Shown piece by piece: positions 16,501 through 24,404 of a DNA stretch of 44,393 bases. Position 1 is the stretch's first letter. Every line of letters starts with the position of its first letter. The position numbers were made by a program, and so were the translations under genes. Origin of the DNA: a virus. The notes beneath the pieces are model-generated. The model saw nothing but the letters and a program-made list of their open reading frames with translations. It did no database searches and was not told where the DNA came from. The stretch lies in IMG/VR virus record IMGVR_UViG_3300009079_000034, positions 1 through 44,393 of that record; one strand, 5' to 3'.

Positions 16501-17712
16501 GAGAGCAATATTAACCGCATGGAGTCTCGGGCTAGGTCAGTGGCTAATGGAACATTCCAAGCTACCCTGAACTTCGATACTAAACCGGCTGAGCAAAGTC
16601 TAGGCAACATTCAAGGCAAGGTTGATGCCTATGTGGGCGAGGGTATTGAAGTGCCTTTGACGGCCAACCAGCAGCAGCTACAACGGGAGTTCAACGCGGC
16701 ATCTGATCAGATCCAGCTATTGAACAACAGCCGAGAGGTGGGTGTGCCTCTGGTAGCCGACACTCGGGAGTATGTCCAGACCTATGAGAAGGTTCTGTCA
16801 GATGATGGTAGGAACAAGATCAGGGTGGGTGTCTATGCTGACGATGGGCTATATCAGACTCGCGTTCAGGAAATAAGGGATGACAAGATTGTAGCCGTGG
16901 GTGAGGTTATGTTCCCTACCACGTCCCTAGAGTCCGCTGCCCGTGAGGCGGCTGAGATCTTAGAAGGCTCACTGCTAGACAATTCCCTACGCCTGCCTAT
17001 GCAGTTCCAGACAGACAACGCTCAAGCCTTTGCCGAAATTAATAAGATGTCGATAGCTGCCAAGCAGGAGTTGGCCAAGGAATCTAATTCACTGGTGATG
17101 CAGGCTAGGCTGAACGGAGAGAGGGTGGACATAGCCCTTAGGACTTACCATGACACTACGGTTGAGCCGACTGTCAGGCCTTTCGTGGATGACCGTGAGG
17201 CCCAGTCCCGACTAAACCAACTGACCCGCACCGAGAACAAGGTGATCAACGTGGTCATTCGTGAGACTGTGCAGAGGGCCCGAGCCTTAGGCGGACTGGT
17301 AAGCAACATTAGCGGCCTAGAGAAAAAGGTGAACGGCTATGCCACCGGTGGGCGGGTAAGCGGAGCAGGCACCGGCACCAGTGATTCCATCATGGCTAAG
17401 CTATCGGATGGGGAGTTCGTTATTCGTGCCGCATCTGTTAAGAAATACGGCTACCAGTTGATGAATGCTCTGAATCGGGGCCTGCTCAATAAGGCCAAGC
17501 TGCCAGCCTTTGCCACCGGTGGGTTAGTGTCGGCCAATGCCACCCGAGGGGCCACGCCATTGTCGGGCTCCAGTAGCGATGATAACGTGGCCGCTGTAAC
17601 CGCCCTTGATCTTAGTTTTAACGGTAACAAAGCTGGGCGGTTGTTAGGCCCTAGGGATACCGTCGAGACCTTAACCAATGCCCTTAGACACTTGCAAAGA
17701 GGTGGTGCGTAA
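13591..17712 (+). CDS. Tail tape measure protein
   Basis: 1373-aa tape measure, fixing tail length and forming part of the DNA conduit. N-terminal coiled coil (1-60), then the TP901-type core at about 110-320 with repeats such as E-A-S-A-A-L-G-V-L-A-N-N-G-I-K-G-A-E-A-G and M-A-G-L-D-A-N-Q. Two hydrophobic segments lie near residues 423-460 and 488-523, likely inserted into the host membrane during ejection. A long coiled-coil region follows, and the C-terminus has two Gly-rich A-T-G-G motifs flanking a D-G-E-F-V-I-R-A-A-S-V-K-K-Y-G segment often seen in tape measures. At about 0.15 nm per residue the tail would be near 200 nm; this is a rule-of-thumb estimate. Confidence 0.92.
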   Translation: MASSVLEILIKAKNLATAEFEKLEKSAKAAEAKIKSLNTESKRLGGLKLPNLGASLTKFKDGARAAIGDINTLGTRTVALGDKMQSVGGKFALAGAALGVPLAAGVASFARFEQSMNKVQAVSGATAKQMEGLSAIAKEMGSTTEFTASQAADALTFLAMAGLDANQSMEALPGTLQLATAGGIGLAESADIVTNVLAGLGLGVEDLGRVSDVLTATASQANTSVSEMGQAMKVAAPLAAATGVTVEEASAALGVLANNGIKGAEAGTKLRSMLIRLQKPTKEAQTALDSLGVSLTDKDDNFRGLTPILKDLRDAQLGVSDAAAIFGVQTSGAALAAVNYASDIEKLNGKLENAAGTTKRMADIMGKGLTKDLIALGSALEGLAIEVFEDMAGDMSGFVQGIRDSVLALKDWYTNLGPAGQALVQMGVKLVAFTAALGVLLIPLGAMISAFGAAGGGLIALGTRFAATKVGMATVTAFTNGLTAAFSRLAIVLLRVGTFLLANPIVALGVAIAATGVIVYDTVNAYNDMRKAQEKLAEQQKRTIALEGDAATKLKGLQEASDDVTRAFVDRIDAGKDAAKSGADLTDAQLESSKALLIAEGTLMAQTAQRILQDVEATNVQKQHAQAMVKSVEELPDKIQKIVDLQKARAVASQQAEAEAIAANQSEQRVLEDTVESIEAVTKARVKDVDEQGAQLLKLAKQSFDLNSQMLRDRQISDEAGALSYDTYSNNVQAIAKATKDKLLAIAEDEFRRKDALLGHASERTEEAQAEARALTLEHSNRMVEIARQEISTVSSLRDEAFSKYKSALAQVADLDRQIAQAQLQGEFDLTDLRRQGLNDFTSYEQAKSEAASLSSRIRRALEEGDFAVAQELNQRQRGLARSLTGEVKVGEKVYVTKEQAVRNAVNATSEAQKNNIAILKAKKQAAQEEANAQKALYEKLSSVLDRLAKQLSAISGIPDIDLNVNTQQAESNINRMESRARSVANGTFQATLNFDTKPAEQSLGNIQGKVDAYVGEGIEVPLTANQQQLQREFNAASDQIQLLNNSREVGVPLVADTREYVQTYEKVLSDDGRNKIRVGVYADDGLYQTRVQEIRDDKIVAVGEVMFPTTSLESAAREAAEILEGSLLDNSLRLPMQFQTDNAQAFAEINKMSIAAKQELAKESNSLVMQARLNGERVDIALRTYHDTTVEPTVRPFVDDREAQSRLNQLTRTENKVINVVIRETVQRARALGGLVSNISGLEKKVNGYATGGRVSGAGTGTSDSIMAKLSDGEFVIRAASVKKYGYQLMNALNRGLLNKAKLPAFATGGLVSANATRGATPLSGSSSDDNVAAVTALDLSFNGNKAGRLLGPRDTVETLTNALRHLQRGGA

Positions 17713-18101
17713 TGCCTGTAACTCTGACTCTCGGAGGGGTGAGTCTAAACCCCTCCATGGAATGGATAGATCGCCACCAGTCTCAGAAGGTAGATCAAGC
17801 GGTTCAACGGACTTTAGGCGGGGGGCTGATCGTCTATCACCGAAGCCTATTCAACGGGCAGTCTATTACCCTCGCAGCTCAGGAAGATGCGGGATGGCTG
17901 ACGCTTGACCAAGTAACGGCTCTGGAGGCTTTAGCGGCTCAGGCGGGGGCAGTGTTTGTGATTGATCTTAATGGCACTGAGTATTCAGTCATGTTCAGGC
18001 ATCAGGACGCCCCTGCATTTTCTGCGGAGCCTTTTGTGCCTCGACTTAACGAAGGAGCGCAGGATTACTTCATGGCCACGATTAAGCTGATGGTGGTCTG
18101 A
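17712..18101 (+). CDS. Putative distal tail (tail tip) protein (129 aa)
   Basis: Small beta-rich protein starting TAATG at the tape-measure stop. The N-terminal P-V-T-L-T-L-G-G-V-S-L-N-P and the central V-F-V-I-D-L-N-G-T-E-Y-S-V-M-F strand pair look like minor tail or Dit-type proteins that close the tube beneath the tape measure. No catalytic motif or membrane segment. The role is inferred from order. Confidence 0.55.
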   Translation: MPVTLTLGGVSLNPSMEWIDRHQSQKVDQAVQRTLGGGLIVYHRSLFNGQSITLAAQEDAGWLTLDQVTALEALAAQAGAVFVIDLNGTEYSVMFRHQDAPAFSAEPFVPRLNEGAQDYFMATIKLMVV

Positions 18102-18742
18102 TGGGTATTATTGAAGGGCCTTTCCGGTTTATAAGAAGCATCGAGACTATCAACCCTGACGTTCCACCGGGAAAGGGGGACTTGTGCTCCCGTTACTGGC
18201 ACATGGTAGGACATCAGAGGGCCGTGTTCAGTACCAAGTACACAGGATGGCAGAGTCGTAGCGTCAGGTTAGAGCCTCCTAGTGGTAATTTTCAGCACCG
18301 GTATATCACCATATCTAAAAATTACCAGAGCTTTATGCCCGGTAATGCCTTGATATCCTCTAACCCTACGGCCATAGCGGAGATTGGTAACGACACGCAA
18401 TATAGGGGAACGGTAAACTACTGGGGTATCTTTACCCATAACCAAGACACTCGCGTGATTGGGGTCACTGGGCCTTCCAACTTCGTGCCCTACTCCCTCA
18501 CTGTCAGGTTTGAAAATACGCCTAGCAATCTGCCGGTAGTGGTTTCAACCCAAGCCTTAAGCAACACTCCCACCTATAACAATGCCACAGGCTTCAACGC
18601 CTCTGCCGGTTTCGTTTACGGGGAAGCGCAGCGGGACGCAGGGCCAGAGCAGTATGCTGGTTATGGCCATTACACAGAGTTTCCCAACGGGTGGGAGGAA
18701 TCCTTTTATGAACCCGACAACGCCCACGCCTTTCAGGCGTAG
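18101..18742 (+). CDS. Hypothetical minor tail protein (213 aa)
   Basis: Beta-rich protein with many Asn, Thr, Tyr and aromatic residues, starting TGATG at the preceding stop. No recognised domain. A segment near residues 39-63 (R-A-V-F-S-T ... P-P-S-G-N-F) resembles, weakly and without gaps, the joined product of the next two reading frames (K-A-V-Y-A-P ... S-P-S-G-S-Y), hinting at a tandem duplication. Its 3' end contains the strong ribosome-binding site and start of the next ORF at 18708. Confidence 0.6.
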   Translation: MGIIEGPFRFIRSIETINPDVPPGKGDLCSRYWHMVGHQRAVFSTKYTGWQSRSVRLEPPSGNFQHRYITISKNYQSFMPGNALISSNPTAIAEIGNDTQYRGTVNYWGIFTHNQDTRVIGVTGPSNFVPYSLTVRFENTPSNLPVVVSTQALSNTPTYNNATGFNASAGFVYGEAQRDAGPEQYAGYGHYTEFPNGWEESFYEPDNAHAFQA

Positions 18743-18794
18743 CAAGGCAGTCTACGCCCCTAGGATATTTGGAAGGACAGCTAGTATCTACTGA
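18708..18794 (+). other. Short 5' reading frame of the next tail gene, interrupted by a stop
   Basis: An ATG preceded at ideal distance by GGGAGGA (18693-18699) opens a 28-codon frame ending at TGA 18792. One base further (+1 frame) the sequence stays open to 19542. The best start signal in this area therefore leads into a frame that stops, and the long downstream ORF has no good start of its own. Either the stop is bypassed by +1 frameshifting, or an extra base is present (mutation or sequencing error), or the short frame is a leader peptide. Confidence 0.5.
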
Positions 18795-19542
18795 GGGTGA
18801 CTCCCCTAGTGGTAGCTATGGCGGATATAAGACCAACCATTATGAGACTTATATAGGCCCAGAGGAGCAGGCTATATACAACGGTATGGCACTTATCTTT
18901 GAGGCCTCAGGGTTTAGTAACCTACGCTACCTGACCATGACCGTGCTGGTGGCCTTGCCTAAGCATGGAGAGATTCCTGCGGGGTATAACTTCCATTTGA
19001 ACGTGAATGGGAACCCCAACTCCCAGTATGTAAAAAGCTACAACAGTGGAGTGGTAGACGCCTCTGGGGTTATCTATGAGAACTTGGAAATAACTGACTG
19101 GCTCAGCGGTGGCATACCTCAGGCGGTTAAGGACATTTTTCCCAACCTAGTAGATACGGGCCACGCCACTAGGCTGAATATGCTGACGACTGACAGCGGC
19201 GGCATACATGGGCAAGTGACCCTCATAAGACCCGAGATAAGGAAGAAGCCCTCTATAGGAGATGTAGTGTTTAAAACTGAGGTTGAGCTATGGCTGGTAT
19301 ATCAGAAAGTGAGCAATGGCTCGTTTGAAAGCGTATGGCTGGGGAACATAGACATTGCAGCATGGTCCGCTAAGATGGCCGTCAATAACCGACCTGAATT
19401 AGACCGACCGGTAAATCTTAACTTTGCTACGCTAAACAATAGGCATACCTACTACTTGGCGGAAAGGCCTGAGTTCGTAAGCTCCTTAAGTGATAGCTAT
19501 GACGGCAACTGCTCCAGTGCCCCAATTACCTTAACTTTATAG
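18769..19542 (+). CDS. Hypothetical minor tail protein, 5' end uncertain
   Basis: Open frame of about 257 codons with no ATG near its beginning: the frame is open from 18712, the first usable codon is TTG 18769 with only a poorly spaced AGGA before it, and the first in-frame ATG is about 115 bases further on. The product is beta-rich, Asn/Tyr/Gly rich, like the upstream protein. If joined to the 18708 start by a +1 shift at the TGA, the protein would be about 277 aa. I see no domain of known function. An 87-base gap follows, holding the next gene's ribosome-binding site and no clear promoter. Confidence 0.55.
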   Translation: MEGQLVSTEGDSPSGSYGGYKTNHYETYIGPEEQAIYNGMALIFEASGFSNLRYLTMTVLVALPKHGEIPAGYNFHLNVNGNPNSQYVKSYNSGVVDASGVIYENLEITDWLSGGIPQAVKDIFPNLVDTGHATRLNMLTTDSGGIHGQVTLIRPEIRKKPSIGDVVFKTEVELWLVYQKVSNGSFESVWLGNIDIAAWSAKMAVNNRPELDRPVNLNFATLNNRHTYYLAERPEFVSSLSDSYDGNCSSAPITLTL

Positions 19543-19629
19543 CCCTAAGGATGCCGCAACTACCAGACACTTATAGGTAGGTGTATCATCCTTTAAACGA
19601 CAACATACACAAGCATTAGGAGTCCAGCC

Positions 19630-20625
19630 ATGGCTGTTCAAGATAACGAAATTAAATGGTACAAAGCAGCCGTGATGGCCAGTGGGGCTTCTAATGGTGG
19701 GCGCATGTCTGCCGTTGAATCTGTGTCCCTGACTAAGAACAACGTCTGGCCTGACATTGATCAAGCTGAGCGAGCTGTCGGATCTACCAAATACCGTAAG
19801 ACCTTCATAAAAACTGATAACTCGGCCAATGATGGATTGGTAAACCCTAAGGCGTTCATCGAGACCCCGAGCCCCGGTGATGATTCTGTGATGATCTTCG
19901 CAGGTACTCAGACGGATACCGAGTCCGCCTTAACAGGGTCAGAGCGCACCTATGGCGCTGGTATCTTGAATGTCGGCGTGTCTGCCGGGGCTACCTCAAT
20001 TGACGTTACTACTGAGGGTGCGGCCTTCCTGCATTTCCAAGACGGGGACGAGATCCGCATATCAGATCAGGCTACCGTACTGGCAGCAGGCAGCTATGAA
20101 TACGCCACCATCTCGGGGGCCCCGACTTATGTGGGCGATGTGGCCACAATTACGCTGGCTTCACCTCTGGCTAATACTTATACCGACACCGTAACCCGAG
20201 TGGCCTCTATCTTGGCACTGGCAGACATCAAGGCAGCATTTGATACTTTTGGTGTGACCTCGGCCTCCGGCACCTATGACAGTGTGACAGAGCCTGTGCT
20301 GCTGGATGGTATCTCAGCGGTAGATGACACTTGGACATTGACCTTCACCAGCGGTACGGCCTTCAACATCGTAGGTACGGCAACTGGGGCCGCTGGTTCA
20401 GGGTCTATCGGCACAGCCACCGCACCTAATAATCCAGACTTCGGAGCCCCCTATTTCACCTTGGCATCCGCAGGCTTTGGCGGGACGTTCTTGAGTGGGG
20501 ACACTATCATCTTCCATACCACCCCTGCCGGTGCAGCGGTTTGGGAGAAGCGGGTTGTTCCTATTGGTGCGGCTAGTTTGGCAGGGAATAAGCGGATCAT
20601 CGGACTACTGGCTGAGACTGCGTAA
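19630..20625 (+). CDS. Hypothetical tail structural protein (331 aa)
   Basis: Thr, Ala and Gly-rich beta protein, ATG preceded by TTAGGAGTC. The N-terminal 100 residues include K-W-Y-K-A-A-V-M-A-S and an N-N-V-W-P-D-I motif; the middle has repeated V-x-S-A-G-A-T-S-I-D-V-T-like strands; the C-terminus is G-L-L-A-E-T-A. It has the look of a virion surface or tail protein with Ig-like strands. It follows an intergenic gap and may head its own transcript. Function unknown. Confidence 0.65.
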   Translation: MAVQDNEIKWYKAAVMASGASNGGRMSAVESVSLTKNNVWPDIDQAERAVGSTKYRKTFIKTDNSANDGLVNPKAFIETPSPGDDSVMIFAGTQTDTESALTGSERTYGAGILNVGVSAGATSIDVTTEGAAFLHFQDGDEIRISDQATVLAAGSYEYATISGAPTYVGDVATITLASPLANTYTDTVTRVASILALADIKAAFDTFGVTSASGTYDSVTEPVLLDGISAVDDTWTLTFTSGTAFNIVGTATGAAGSGSIGTATAPNNPDFGAPYFTLASAGFGGTFLSGDTIIFHTTPAGAAVWEKRVVPIGAASLAGNKRIIGLLAETA

Positions 20626-21782
20626 TGACCTGCACCACGGCTTCGACGGTATTAGGGTTCAAGGGCTCCCCAACTATTAGCAAGCTATCGTTGGGTGAGT
20701 TCACCTTGGATAATAGATCTCCGAGCGCACTTGCTAAGGCTAAAGAGTTGGCAGACATGCAGGCCAAAGGCACGTTTGAAAACCCTCTGACCCCTAAGCA
20801 GAGGGCGGCTAAAGCAGCTCAGCTCCGTGAGGCTGACGCCTTGGCATGGAACACCCGAATACTTAGGGCCTACCCTGCCGGAGCCTTGTCAGCCTATGCC
20901 TCTCTGGGTACTGTCACTGATGACGGTAGGGGCGTTGAATCAGGATCGACGGTGGTGCAATTCTCAGGCACCACCACGGCATCCTTAGGCCTGCCCGTGT
21001 CGTCTGCTTCGGTGAAGTCTTACTTCGCCTACGGATTAGATGGTAAGCGTAAGACCGGTGTAACCTTTGTCGCCAATGATGGGCAACTAGTAGCCTCTAT
21101 GCCCATACATGGCATTGCCTTAGTGGACTACGTTTCAAACTTCCAGAAGCTAAAGCTGACCGTACCCAAAGGCACCGGCTGGGCTGAGGTGGGTATTGTA
21201 GTGGCTAGGGATGGTCAGGTGGCTTCTAGCAAGGTTAGCTATGAGCCATATATGACAGACAACGGGGATCTTATTACCCAGTTCGATCTTGAGGAGGTTG
21301 AGCAGCGGTTTAGGATGCGGCTTAAGGTGCGGGACGATTACATACCCTATGACCGTAGCGACTTAGACCCCTTCGACCCCAGCTACAACCCTTATGCAGA
21401 CCCTAGGAGTCCGTTATACGACCCTAAGAGAGACCCTAGGCATGGTCTATATGAGCCTATCATTGACCCTGACAACCCTAGGTATGACAAATACGCAGAC
21501 CCCGACAGCCCTTATTACGACCCTGAACAAGACCCTAACGATCCGAGATACAGGCCTGAGAAGGTTGAGGAGCGTAAGCGCCGAGAGAACCTGAACCGGT
21601 ATACATTCCCAGCCAACTTCACAGAGACTAGCCGTTCTATGTCTCAGGTGGATATAGAGGGCGTGATCATCGACCGGATAGAGACTGTCACCCTGAGGCT
21701 GTTAGCCCCTGCCGACTCAGCCAACAAAGTTCCAGACTTTGCTGAAATGGTACTGACATTCAATAACAGCAAATATAAGTAA
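20625..21782 (+). CDS. Hypothetical tail protein with six exact 11-residue Asp/Pro repeats
   Basis: 385-aa protein, TAATG-coupled to the previous gene. Residues 1-245 are beta/helix mixed with no known domain. Residues 248-313 are six tandem 11-residue units with the pattern D-P-x-x-P-x-Y-x-P-x-x (for example DPRSPLYDPKR, DPDSPYYDPEQ, DPNDPRYRPEK), then a highly charged helix (V-E-E-R-K-R-R-E-N) and a beta-rich C-terminal about 60 residues. The strict period suggests an extended spacer or Ca-binding rod between two globular domains. It is probably a tail-tip or fibre-anchoring component, from location only. Confidence 0.65.
   Translation: MTCTTASTVLGFKGSPTISKLSLGEFTLDNRSPSALAKAKELADMQAKGTFENPLTPKQRAAKAAQLREADALAWNTRILRAYPAGALSAYASLGTVTDDGRGVESGSTVVQFSGTTTASLGLPVSSASVKSYFAYGLDGKRKTGVTFVANDGQLVASMPIHGIALVDYVSNFQKLKLTVPKGTGWAEVGIVVARDGQVASSKVSYEPYMTDNGDLITQFDLEEVEQRFRMRLKVRDDYIPYDRSDLDPFDPSYNPYADPRSPLYDPKRDPRHGLYEPIIDPDNPRYDKYADPDSPYYDPEQDPNDPRYRPEKVEERKRRENLNRYTFPANFTETSRSMSQVDIEGVIIDRIETVTLRLLAPADSANKVPDFAEMVLTFNNSKYK
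21366..21563 (+). repeat. Six tandem 33-bp coding repeats (11-residue Asp/Pro/Tyr units)
   Basis: Each 33-base unit starts with GAC or GAT plus a Pro codon. DNA copies have diverged more than the protein pattern, suggesting selection on the encoded rod rather than recent expansion. Confidence 0.8.
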
Positions 21783-21792
21783 GGAGTAATTT

Positions 21793-24066
21793 GTGGCTAT
21801 AACTATTAGAGACCGCATGGCTGAGCAGATCTTGAAAGAGCGGTTAGGAGCCACGGACCTATATCGGGCTTCCACCTTTAACTCCATCAGACCCTCTACG
21901 TTCCTGTCCGTGGTAGGTACACGCCTCATAGATACATCCACCGTGTCCACAGGCGATTACCTTTCCCGAGGATATAAGGGCAACCCTAACTTCTACTATG
22001 ACGCCTCAGCCCTGCCGGATAATCTGCCTGATTCGGCAACGATCTTCGTAATTATGCAGGCTGACAGCAACGCGATACCGGGGGCTGCACAGGGCATTCT
22101 GCGGTTGGTGTCCTCTACAAATTGGGAGATCCGAGTTTGGCTGGACGCTGCTGGGTTGTATCAATATCAGGTGCTTGACGATATAGGGACTTCCATTGAT
22201 GTAGGAACATTCGGCACTCAGGTGGATTACGGCACGGCCACCATCGTTCAATTGTTCCTAGGCAAGGGCGTAAGTGGCACAGGCCTCACCTTTATTGGCG
22301 CTCGGAGCTATATCCAATCCGTCAACAACTGGGGCGGAGCAAGTGAGCAGGGTGTTATTGTAGATACTGCGGCTGACTCTTTCCCAGACCAGCCCACATG
22401 GAAATTAGACCGCTGGGGCTCTGATAGCATATTTGATACCAGCGCGGCTATGATTCACTGGATGCTGGCCATTGTTCCGGGGGAGGCGGCAACTGACGAT
22501 GTAGCGGATCTAATATCCTCTGTGATGATGGGCACCATGAGCAAGCCCACAGACTTTCGAGATAACTGTGAGGGTGTGTTGTTTGAGACCTTATTAGCGA
22601 CTGATACTCAGATTAGGCTAGGTGTAGGTGAGGGGGCTTTATTCCCTATGCCCTACTCCTACGACTACTGGCACCCCAGACCTGAGTTATTGCTGACGGA
22701 CGGCATAATCTCAGAAAAGGTAGAGATGTTTGAAAGGGAAGGCGATTATATAAACATCACCCGAAACCCAGAAACGATGGTGGAGTGGCCTGCCGGTACG
22801 AAAGTGCAGTTGAGACTTACTGCCAAGGTGATCAACAAACTGATGTCCGGTGGCCATGCTCGCGGGGCTCGGTCTATAGCCATAGGCCAATCCGAACGTA
22901 GCCTGAGAATGAGCGAGCGGGTAAACATCGACTTCGTGGGGTCTGGTGGGGCAGAATCCTTCGCGGCGGGGTATAAGGCGGCGGCTAACGGGGCCTATAG
23001 TGTGGCGGTGGGCTCTAATGCTTTTAGCCACGGTAGGGGAAGCATCTCCATAGGTAATAGAGCTGAGATCCATGCCGGATCGGACTACTCCATGGCCGTA
23101 GGATATGACTCAACCTGCTACGGCTATAAAAGTCAGGCCCTAGGTGCCAGATCTGCGGTATATCCGGGGGCTAATTATTCGGTGGCCCTAGGGTACTCCG
23201 CCAAGACCTACAGCACTAACTCAGGGTATGGGGAGTATTTCAACACCTCAGTGGGCATCTGGGCGGAGGTTCAGAGTAGTAATAGGGCCACGGTGTTGGG
23301 TTACTGGTCTCGTGCTTACATAGGCTCCAACAAGGCCCTACTGGCTGGAGCCCGCAATAAGGTTTATTCCGAGTACGGCATAGCTCTTGGGGCCTACAAT
23401 GTCGTAGCGTTGAACTCCCCTAGGTCTATGGCCATAGGGGCTAAGGCCAATGTGGCGACTAACCGACCCCATACAATAAATATCGGTTACAAGTCTGGCC
23501 TGACCGCTACAGCCGCTGTCGCCAAGACTTTGGCCGTAGGCTATAACTCTGCGGCAGACGCTTTGGGAGCCACTGCCATTGGTGAGTTTGTTACCAACGG
23601 GGTAGCCCAAACCTTTATGTCTCAACCCCCGGTGTTGAGGGCGGATAACTCCTCAGTGACGGGGGCCAAGCAGAGCATCTTCAGTACGGGTGGAGGGGCA
23701 CCAACGGTATTGACCACGCAGGTCTTTGATCTGGCTTACACCAACTATGCCAGCATACCCCTACCAGCCAACTGTAAGTTCTTCCCTGAAGAAATAGGGA
23801 TGATTTGTACGGAGGCCTATGCGCCCTCGGTTCAGCCTACCATTCAGGCCGGTGTGGATGCCTCCTACTCGGCCACATTACTGGCACCCATATTAACCAG
23901 CAATATGGCCGTGGCTGGAGGCCATGAGAAGTTCAATACGCTATCGTCAAACGGGGTAGCCTCGCTACGCTTTGAGGTGACTATCGCAGGTAATGATGGG
24001 GCCAACCCCTACAAGGGACGCTTCTATGCGAAGGGTCTGTTAATTGAAGATGAAAATGTCGGTTAA
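21793..24066 (+). CDS. Tail fibre/adhesin with YadA-like left-handed beta-roll
   Basis: 757-aa protein started by GTG with AAGGAG just upstream. Residues about 60-260 resemble a LamG/lectin-like jelly-roll (repeated aromatic strands, R-V-W-L-D-A-A-G-L-Y). Residues about 355-605 are at least a dozen 14-16-residue units of the S-x-A-x-G-x-x-A-x-A-x-G type (for example S-V-A-V-G-S-N-A, S-M-A-V-G-Y-D-S), the hallmark of the trimeric beta-roll head of YadA-type adhesins. A C-terminal beta domain (640-757) follows. In a phage this suggests a trimeric receptor-binding fibre. The name YadA-like refers to fold, not function. Confidence 0.8.
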   Translation: MAITIRDRMAEQILKERLGATDLYRASTFNSIRPSTFLSVVGTRLIDTSTVSTGDYLSRGYKGNPNFYYDASALPDNLPDSATIFVIMQADSNAIPGAAQGILRLVSSTNWEIRVWLDAAGLYQYQVLDDIGTSIDVGTFGTQVDYGTATIVQLFLGKGVSGTGLTFIGARSYIQSVNNWGGASEQGVIVDTAADSFPDQPTWKLDRWGSDSIFDTSAAMIHWMLAIVPGEAATDDVADLISSVMMGTMSKPTDFRDNCEGVLFETLLATDTQIRLGVGEGALFPMPYSYDYWHPRPELLLTDGIISEKVEMFEREGDYINITRNPETMVEWPAGTKVQLRLTAKVINKLMSGGHARGARSIAIGQSERSLRMSERVNIDFVGSGGAESFAAGYKAAANGAYSVAVGSNAFSHGRGSISIGNRAEIHAGSDYSMAVGYDSTCYGYKSQALGARSAVYPGANYSVALGYSAKTYSTNSGYGEYFNTSVGIWAEVQSSNRATVLGYWSRAYIGSNKALLAGARNKVYSEYGIALGAYNVVALNSPRSMAIGAKANVATNRPHTINIGYKSGLTATAAVAKTLAVGYNSAADALGATAIGEFVTNGVAQTFMSQPPVLRADNSSVTGAKQSIFSTGGGAPTVLTTQVFDLAYTNYASIPLPANCKFFPEEIGMICTEAYAPSVQPTIQAGVDASYSATLLAPILTSNMAVAGGHEKFNTLSSNGVASLRFEVTIAGNDGANPYKGRFYAKGLLIEDENVG

Positions 24067-24090
24067 GGTGGATCGTAAGGAGATTTTTAA

Positions 24091-24366
24091 GTGGCTATTC
24101 GAGCAGATATAACCCTACGGGGCACGACCTACAACCAGCTGTATATACAGATCCTTACAGCTCAATACCTCCGTCGAGGGAATACCAAGCGCCTACTGAT
24201 CAAGGCGGTGGTCATTGATGATTCCGGCCCATCACCAGAGAAGGTCCGATTCTTCCAAGAGACAGCCCCTTTCACGGATGAAGCAGCGCCAACGGGTCTG
24301 GTGTCTTGGGCCTATGACCAGTTAAAATTGCTTCCCTATGTGGCCAACGCCACTGATGAAGTTTGA
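24091..24366 (+). CDS. Hypothetical protein (91 aa)
   Basis: Small protein started by GTG after AAGGAG. Alpha/beta, with no motif I know. It lies between the beta-roll fibre and the sulfotransferase, so it may be a fibre accessory or chaperone. Its TGA stop is inside copy 3 of the repeated element. Confidence 0.55.
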   Translation: MAIRADITLRGTTYNQLYIQILTAQYLRRGNTKRLLIKAVVIDDSGPSPEKVRFFQETAPFTDEAAPTGLVSWAYDQLKLLPYVANATDEV

Positions 24367-24377
24367 TCTTAATTGCA
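24362..24377 (+). promoter_or_regulatory. Repeated directional element, copy 3 (TTTGATCTTAATTGCA)
   Basis: Exact 16/16 match, overlapping the TGA stop of the upstream gene; followed by the CGGAGTGA ribosome-binding site of the sulfotransferase gene. Confidence 0.65.
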
Positions 24378-24394
24378 ATCCAACGGAGTGACGG

Positions 24395-24404
24395 ATGCCT
24401 AAAG
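24395..24404 (+). other. Start context of the sulfotransferase gene
   Basis: CAACGGAGTGA precedes this ATG. The same sequence, with little change, precedes the genes at 10037 and 12978, and GGGAGTGAG precedes the portal, so the gene carries the phage's own late translation signal. Confidence 0.5.
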
